A stretch of 35,054 bases of DNA from a virus. The stretch is from IMG/VR virus record IMGVR_UViG_3300030061_003485, positions 2,980 to 38,033 of that record; one strand, 5' to 3'. This document shows, piece by piece, positions 31,351 to 35,054 of this stretch. Position 1 is the stretch's first letter. Every line of letters begins with the position of its first letter. The position numbers were made by a program, and so were the translations under genes. Below the pieces are notes generated by a model. The model was not told the DNA's origin. It did not search any database and worked only from the letters and a program-made list of their open reading frames with translations.

Positions 31351-32358
31351 ATTAAATTAAAAAAGAAATATGTAATCGGAACACATGTGATGTGGTTTGA
31401 AATAGAAATGTTCAAGGATTTCATTGATGGTTTAATAAATTTACTTGAAACTGTTGAGAATAAAGAAAATGTAAAAGTTGATTTATGTTTTAATCTTAAT
31501 CAATCTTTAGAAAAAATAGATACTGAAAAAATTGATGATAAAGAATTGATATCTAAGTTTTCAAATGAAATTAGTAGATTACAAGATGTACATCCACAAG
31601 TTAATTGGGGAGTCCGTCATGAATTAGATGGAGATAAATTTTATTTTCACGCTGATTATAGAAGAGATTTGAACTACAATTACTGTAAAGAAGTTGATTA
31701 TATAATGTGGGGTGAAACAGATAGTTTTTTTCCACGAGAAGCATTTCATGTGGTAGAGACACTAGCAAAGTATACTGATGAACAAGATATTCATAAGTAT
31801 TTATTAAGTTTTTCAGATAGAAAAATGTGGGACTCTAGTTGGGATCCTTTGGTTCATGTTGATTATCAAGACCATGTGTTTGTTGATGATGAAAATGGAC
31901 ATTTAAATCCAAAACAAGCAAAGTCACAGATGCCTATTGAGGAGATGAATAGGATAAATTCTAAAGCTAAAGACTTTGATTTTGGTATGATTAATCAACC
32001 AAAGATAAGTGGGGCTTGTTTGGTACTATCAGCTGATTTAATAAAGTTTGGGGTTAATATACCATCTTGTTTATTATATAATGATGACGAGGGTTTGTCG
32101 ATAATGTCTCAAAAGTTATTAGGTCAAAATTTTAAACAATTTATATGTAAAAATGTTTTACATGTACATGCTAGAAGACATCCACAAAAGAGGATGTATG
32201 TAAAGGGTGAGGATAATCCATACTCTTTCATTAATAGGAAAAATTCTAACTTTCAAAAGTTGTTAAATTTTTCAAAAGAAAATATACAGAAACTGATAAC
32301 AGGTCATGGTAAATTTAAAGAGTACGATGATTTAAAAAATGAATTGGAGACAAAATGA
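31348..32358 (+). CDS. Probable glycosyltransferase (GT-A-like), unassigned family
   Basis: A protein of 336 residues. DYIMWGETDSFFPREAF (an ETD near residue 122) may be the metal site of a GT-A fold; GMINQPKISGACLVLSADLIKFG and LLYNDDEGLSIMSQKLLG resemble the acceptor half, with an acidic cluster where GT2 enzymes have ED. The final 60 residues are charged and helical. No family is recognised with certainty. Confidence 0.55.
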   Translation: MIKLKKKYVIGTHVMWFEIEMFKDFIDGLINLLETVENKENVKVDLCFNLNQSLEKIDTEKIDDKELISKFSNEISRLQDVHPQVNWGVRHELDGDKFYFHADYRRDLNYNYCKEVDYIMWGETDSFFPREAFHVVETLAKYTDEQDIHKYLLSFSDRKMWDSSWDPLVHVDYQDHVFVDDENGHLNPKQAKSQMPIEEMNRINSKAKDFDFGMINQPKISGACLVLSADLIKFGVNIPSCLLYNDDEGLSIMSQKLLGQNFKQFICKNVLHVHARRHPQKRMYVKGEDNPYSFINRKNSNFQKLLNFSKENIQKLITGHGKFKEYDDLKNELETK

Positions 32359-33314
32359 AGAAAGCACTAATTACAGGTATTAACGGAATGGATGGGAGCT
32401 ACCTAGCCGATTTACTTTTAACAAAAGATTATGAGGTGTATGGTATGGAACGCCGTTCATCGTCTAAGAATAGAACCAACACAGGTCATCTCGAAGGTAA
32501 AGTTACTTTCGTTAATGGTGATTTGACAGACCAAAACTCATTGGTTAGATGTCTAAGGGAATCCGATCCTGATGAGGTCTATAACTTAGGAGCACAATCT
32601 TTCGTTGGAGAAAGTTGGAACACACCCGAACAAACAAGTGATGTTACTGGTATGGGTTGTTTAAGAATGTTAGAAGCTATTAGAGAGTATGGTAAGGACA
32701 TAAAGTTTTATCAGGCGTCTACATCCGAAATGTTTGGTAAGATGGTAGAGAATCCAGCAAATGAAAACACACCTTTCTATCCTCGTTCACCATATGGAGT
32801 TGCTAAACTATATGCTCATTGGATGACAAAGAACTACAGAGAGTCTTACGATATGTTTAATGTTAGTGGTATTTTATTTAACCACGAATCAGAAAGACGA
32901 GGTATAGAATTTGTAACTCGTAAGATTACTGATGGTGTTGCTAAAGTGCACTTAGGATATGAAGACCACATAAGGTTAGGTAACTTAGATTCTAAGAGAG
33001 ATTGGGGTTATTCACCTGATTATGTCGAATGTATGTGGTTGATGTTACAACAAGATAAACCTGAAGACTTCGTAATAGCTACTGGAGTATCACATAGTAT
33101 CAGAGACTTTTTAGATGTCGCTTTTAATTGTGTTGGTATAGATGATTGGAGTAACTATGTAGTACAAGATGAGAGGTTCATGAGACCTGCTGAGATTGAT
33201 GTGTTATGTGGTGATTCTACTAAAGCTCGTGAGGTTTTAGGTTGGAAACCCAAAACTTCTTTTGAAGAAATGGTAAGACGAATGGTTACCAAAGATGTAG
33301 GATTATTATCTTGA
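32355..33314 (+). CDS. gmd: GDP-mannose 4,6-dehydratase
   Basis: A protein of 319 residues. ALITGINGMDGSYLADLLL is the GMD form of the NAD(P) loop, FYQASTSEMFG carries Thr123 and Glu125, and SPYGVAKLYAHW carries Tyr147 and Lys151; FNHESERRGIEFVTRKI and NLDSKRDWGYSPDYVE are the highly conserved GMD blocks. It makes GDP-4-keto-6-deoxymannose, the precursor of fucose, perosamine and colitose. The C terminus is shorter than in the roughly 345-370-residue bacterial enzymes. gmd is well known in marine T4-like phages, which makes it a likely long-term resident. Confidence 0.95.
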   Translation: MKKALITGINGMDGSYLADLLLTKDYEVYGMERRSSSKNRTNTGHLEGKVTFVNGDLTDQNSLVRCLRESDPDEVYNLGAQSFVGESWNTPEQTSDVTGMGCLRMLEAIREYGKDIKFYQASTSEMFGKMVENPANENTPFYPRSPYGVAKLYAHWMTKNYRESYDMFNVSGILFNHESERRGIEFVTRKITDGVAKVHLGYEDHIRLGNLDSKRDWGYSPDYVECMWLMLQQDKPEDFVIATGVSHSIRDFLDVAFNCVGIDDWSNYVVQDERFMRPAEIDVLCGDSTKAREVLGWKPKTSFEEMVRRMVTKDVGLLS

Positions 33315-34324
33315 TAAAAATAAAGTTATCCGATAACCAAAACATTAAATGTTTTAGTGGTCTTATTGTTGCGAGAGACATGTTAAGAGACTATAGCATA
33401 GACATAACCGATTCCGATGATTATGACTACGAGTTTGTAGATGCTAATCAGTTTTTAAAGTTATCTCTTCCGTTACAAGAGAGTATTGATTGGGGATTAG
33501 AAAATCTATCCAAAAAGTCAGGTGATTATTTTCTGTTTCATGGTGGTGATTCTACATCAATTATGGGGGCTTACGAAGTATTTGTAGAGTCAAATGCTAA
33601 ATACTTGTTTAAGAAACAATTATTATCTCAAGAAGACTACAAAGAAAAAACGACATTGAATAAATGGTTCTTCGGAACAGGTAGTCTCTTGGATAAAGGT
33701 TACGACATACCAAACGATGTGTATGATAGAATAAAACTTACCGGATATAATGTTGCTCACAACTGGCCTCAGTTACAGCAAATGCAGGTTAGTGATAAAG
33801 ATAGATTTGTAGATGTTTGTGCTATTTATCAAGGTATTTTAAACAATGGTAATATGGATCATGAAGTTAGAAGTGATGTTCTATATACTAATCATAGAAA
33901 TGGAGCTTGGAAAGAGTTAGAGAAACTAGATGATAAATATAATCTAGTCAAAGGTCAATCTACACCACAACAATTTATAGACATGATGAAAAAGTCAAGG
34001 GTAGGATTATCACCATTTGGAATGGGAGAATTATGTTACAGAGACTTGGAGTTAATTCAATGGGGGTGTTTGTTAGTTAAACCAGATATGAGTAAAGTTA
34101 TAACAGAGCCAGATTTCTTTAAACCGATGAAAACTTATGTGCCAGTGAAATCAGATTGGTCAGATTTAAATGAAACTTTAGAAAAAGTTCTTGACAATTA
34201 CAAAGATTATCAGTATATTATAGATAATGCTAGACAGAAAGTAGTAGAGATGTACTCATATGAAAATGTCTGTATGTATTGGTATAACTTTTTTTCTAAC
34301 ATGAGTGGTGTAGAGAATGCATAA
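33311..34324 (+). CDS. Probable GT-B glycosyltransferase
   Basis: A protein of 337 residues. The C-terminal half reads LSPFGMGELCYRDLELIQWGCLLVKPDMSKV, resembling the donor-binding domain of GT-B enzymes (a Gly-rich turn followed by acidic residues and WGCLLVKP), and ends in the helix VEMYSYENVCMYWYNFF. The only start fitting the junction is TTG at 33311, overlapping the gmd stop by 4 bases (TTGA). The family is not certain. Confidence 0.65.
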   Translation: MIKIKLSDNQNIKCFSGLIVARDMLRDYSIDITDSDDYDYEFVDANQFLKLSLPLQESIDWGLENLSKKSGDYFLFHGGDSTSIMGAYEVFVESNAKYLFKKQLLSQEDYKEKTTLNKWFFGTGSLLDKGYDIPNDVYDRIKLTGYNVAHNWPQLQQMQVSDKDRFVDVCAIYQGILNNGNMDHEVRSDVLYTNHRNGAWKELEKLDDKYNLVKGQSTPQQFIDMMKKSRVGLSPFGMGELCYRDLELIQWGCLLVKPDMSKVITEPDFFKPMKTYVPVKSDWSDLNETLEKVLDNYKDYQYIIDNARQKVVEMYSYENVCMYWYNFFSNMSGVENA

Positions 34325-35054
34325 AATAACATCAGTAATCCCAACTTATAATAACTTACCGTTTTTAAAACTAACTATTACATCGATTAGACAAAATTGT
34401 TATTATAATGATATGCCTATCTTTATCTTTGCTGAGAATTGTACGGATGGAACAAACGAATGGTTAGCAAAAAACGCTGACAAACTTAAATTAGATTATC
34501 ATATAGAAAATGATGGGGATAGAGAAAATCAACGAGGTATCGGTGGTGGTATTGATTATTGTGTGAGTAAGGTAAAGACAGAGTTTGTCAATATATTACA
34601 TTCAGACTTTTGGTTAGGACCTAATCAAGACATTGAGTTGTTAAAACTATACGATGATGTAAAACCAGGCGAGAGATTGATTGCTTCATCATTTAGGGTT
34701 CAACCAAATATATTTCCAAATGATCCATCTTATAGACCTGGTACGATATTCGTTCCATTTGAACAATTTGGTGTCCACGAGGATGATTTTGAACACAAAT
34801 ATTTTGATGATTGGGCTACTGAGTTTTCAGAAGACAATGATGTACGAGTAAGAAAAGCTGGTGGAGCTGGATACTTGTGTAGGGTTGAAGACCAAATAGC
34901 TATCGGTGGTAATGACCCGAGGTTTGAACCAATGTATTGGGAAGATAAAGATTTATTTATGAGAATGCAGATGGAAGACTATAAGTTTATAATGACAAGT
35001 AAATCTGTTATCTGGCATTTCACATCAAGGACATCAAGGTTTCCTGATGGTACG
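34317..35054 (+). CDS. GT2-family glycosyltransferase, cut by the window edge
   Basis: The open frame runs from ATG 34317 (8-base overlap with the preceding gene) to the last base, 246 codons without a stop. The start reads ITSVIPTYNNLPFLKLTITSIRQN, the GT2 N terminus, then FIFAENCTDGTNEWLAKNA, NILHSDFWLGPNQDIELL at the metal-binding position (HSDFW where DxD is expected), and FEPMYWEDKDLFMRMQMEDYKFIMTS with the ED catalytic base region. The C terminus lies outside the window. Confidence 0.85.
   Translation, partial: MHKITSVIPTYNNLPFLKLTITSIRQNCYYNDMPIFIFAENCTDGTNEWLAKNADKLKLDYHIENDGDRENQRGIGGGIDYCVSKVKTEFVNILHSDFWLGPNQDIELLKLYDDVKPGERLIASSFRVQPNIFPNDPSYRPGTIFVPFEQFGVHEDDFEHKYFDDWATEFSEDNDVRVRKAGGAGYLCRVEDQIAIGGNDPRFEPMYWEDKDLFMRMQMEDYKFIMTSKSVIWHFTSRTSRFPDGT

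Noticed and set aside
1-35054. Minus-strand open frames, e.g. at 7023-7277, 13131-13406, 18687-18956 and 29709-30014.
   Set aside because: They lie wholly opposite well-supported plus-strand genes and show low-complexity or unrelated translations.
1-35054. tRNA genes, CRISPR arrays, insertion sequences, att sites and T-run terminators.
   Set aside because: None was visible; the gaps between genes are too short, and no direct or terminal repeats or transposase-like proteins were found.

Overview
The window is a densely packed, strongly AT-rich stretch in which every gene I accept lies on the + strand. It looks like part of a T4-like myovirus genome from a marine phage. The left edge carries the tail of a T4 gp44-type sliding-clamp-loader ATPase, followed by a gp62-like clamp-loader small subunit and typical phage accessory genes: a DUF1599/Nmad1 protein, a ClpP-like protease, a PD-(D/E)XK nuclease with four cysteines and a DUF2493/SLOG protein. 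Base composition, gene set and tiny intergenic distances would fit a pelagiphage (SAR11 myophage) or a related cyanophage-like virus. The host is inference only; I could not run a search.

Layout. 1-4167 is replication and nucleotide metabolism plus small phage genes. From 4160 to the right edge (about 31 kb, continuing past the window) nearly every gene concerns sugars. 4160-8351 holds two GT-B and one GT-A glycosyltransferases, with two small phage proteins between them. 8352-17914 is a nucleotide-sugar tailoring block: four extended SDRs, an RmlC-like cupin, a miniature E1-alpha/E1-beta thiamine-diphosphate enzyme pair, a ColD-type PLP dehydratase, a 2OG-Fe(II) oxygenase, an Mpo1/DUF962 membrane protein and an RfaE-like kinase. 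17911-24783 has a glycosyltransferase-methyltransferase fusion, a glycosyltransferase, a PhyH-like dioxygenase, a NeuB fused to a xylose-isomerase-like barrel, a NeuA-like cytidylyltransferase, a second reduced NeuB-like barrel and a classical SDR. After a 57-base gap with a promoter-like sequence, 24841-35054 has an RfbH-like PLP dehydratase, an epimerase, an SGNH hydrolase, a UDP-GlcNAc 2-epimerase, a GT29 sialyltransferase-like protein, another 2OG oxygenase, GDP-mannose 4,6-dehydratase and four more glycosyltransferase-like proteins, the last cut by the window edge.

How the genes may work together (inference). WecB-like epimerase, NeuB, NeuA and GT29 give a nearly complete route for making, activating and transferring a sialic-acid-like nonulosonate. 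Gmd plus a His-for-Lys PLP dehydratase plus an SDR gives a colitose-like route to a GDP-3,6-dideoxyhexose. The E1-like pair beside these could add a two-carbon branch to a keto-sugar, as YerE-type and AviB1/B2-type enzymes do. The result would be an elaborate glycan, built either on the phage particle or on the host surface. Genes overlap by 1-35 bases or are separated by 0-8 bases almost everywhere, so most of the window may be one or two long transcripts with coupled translation. I found no tRNA, CRISPR array, insertion sequence or convincing terminator.
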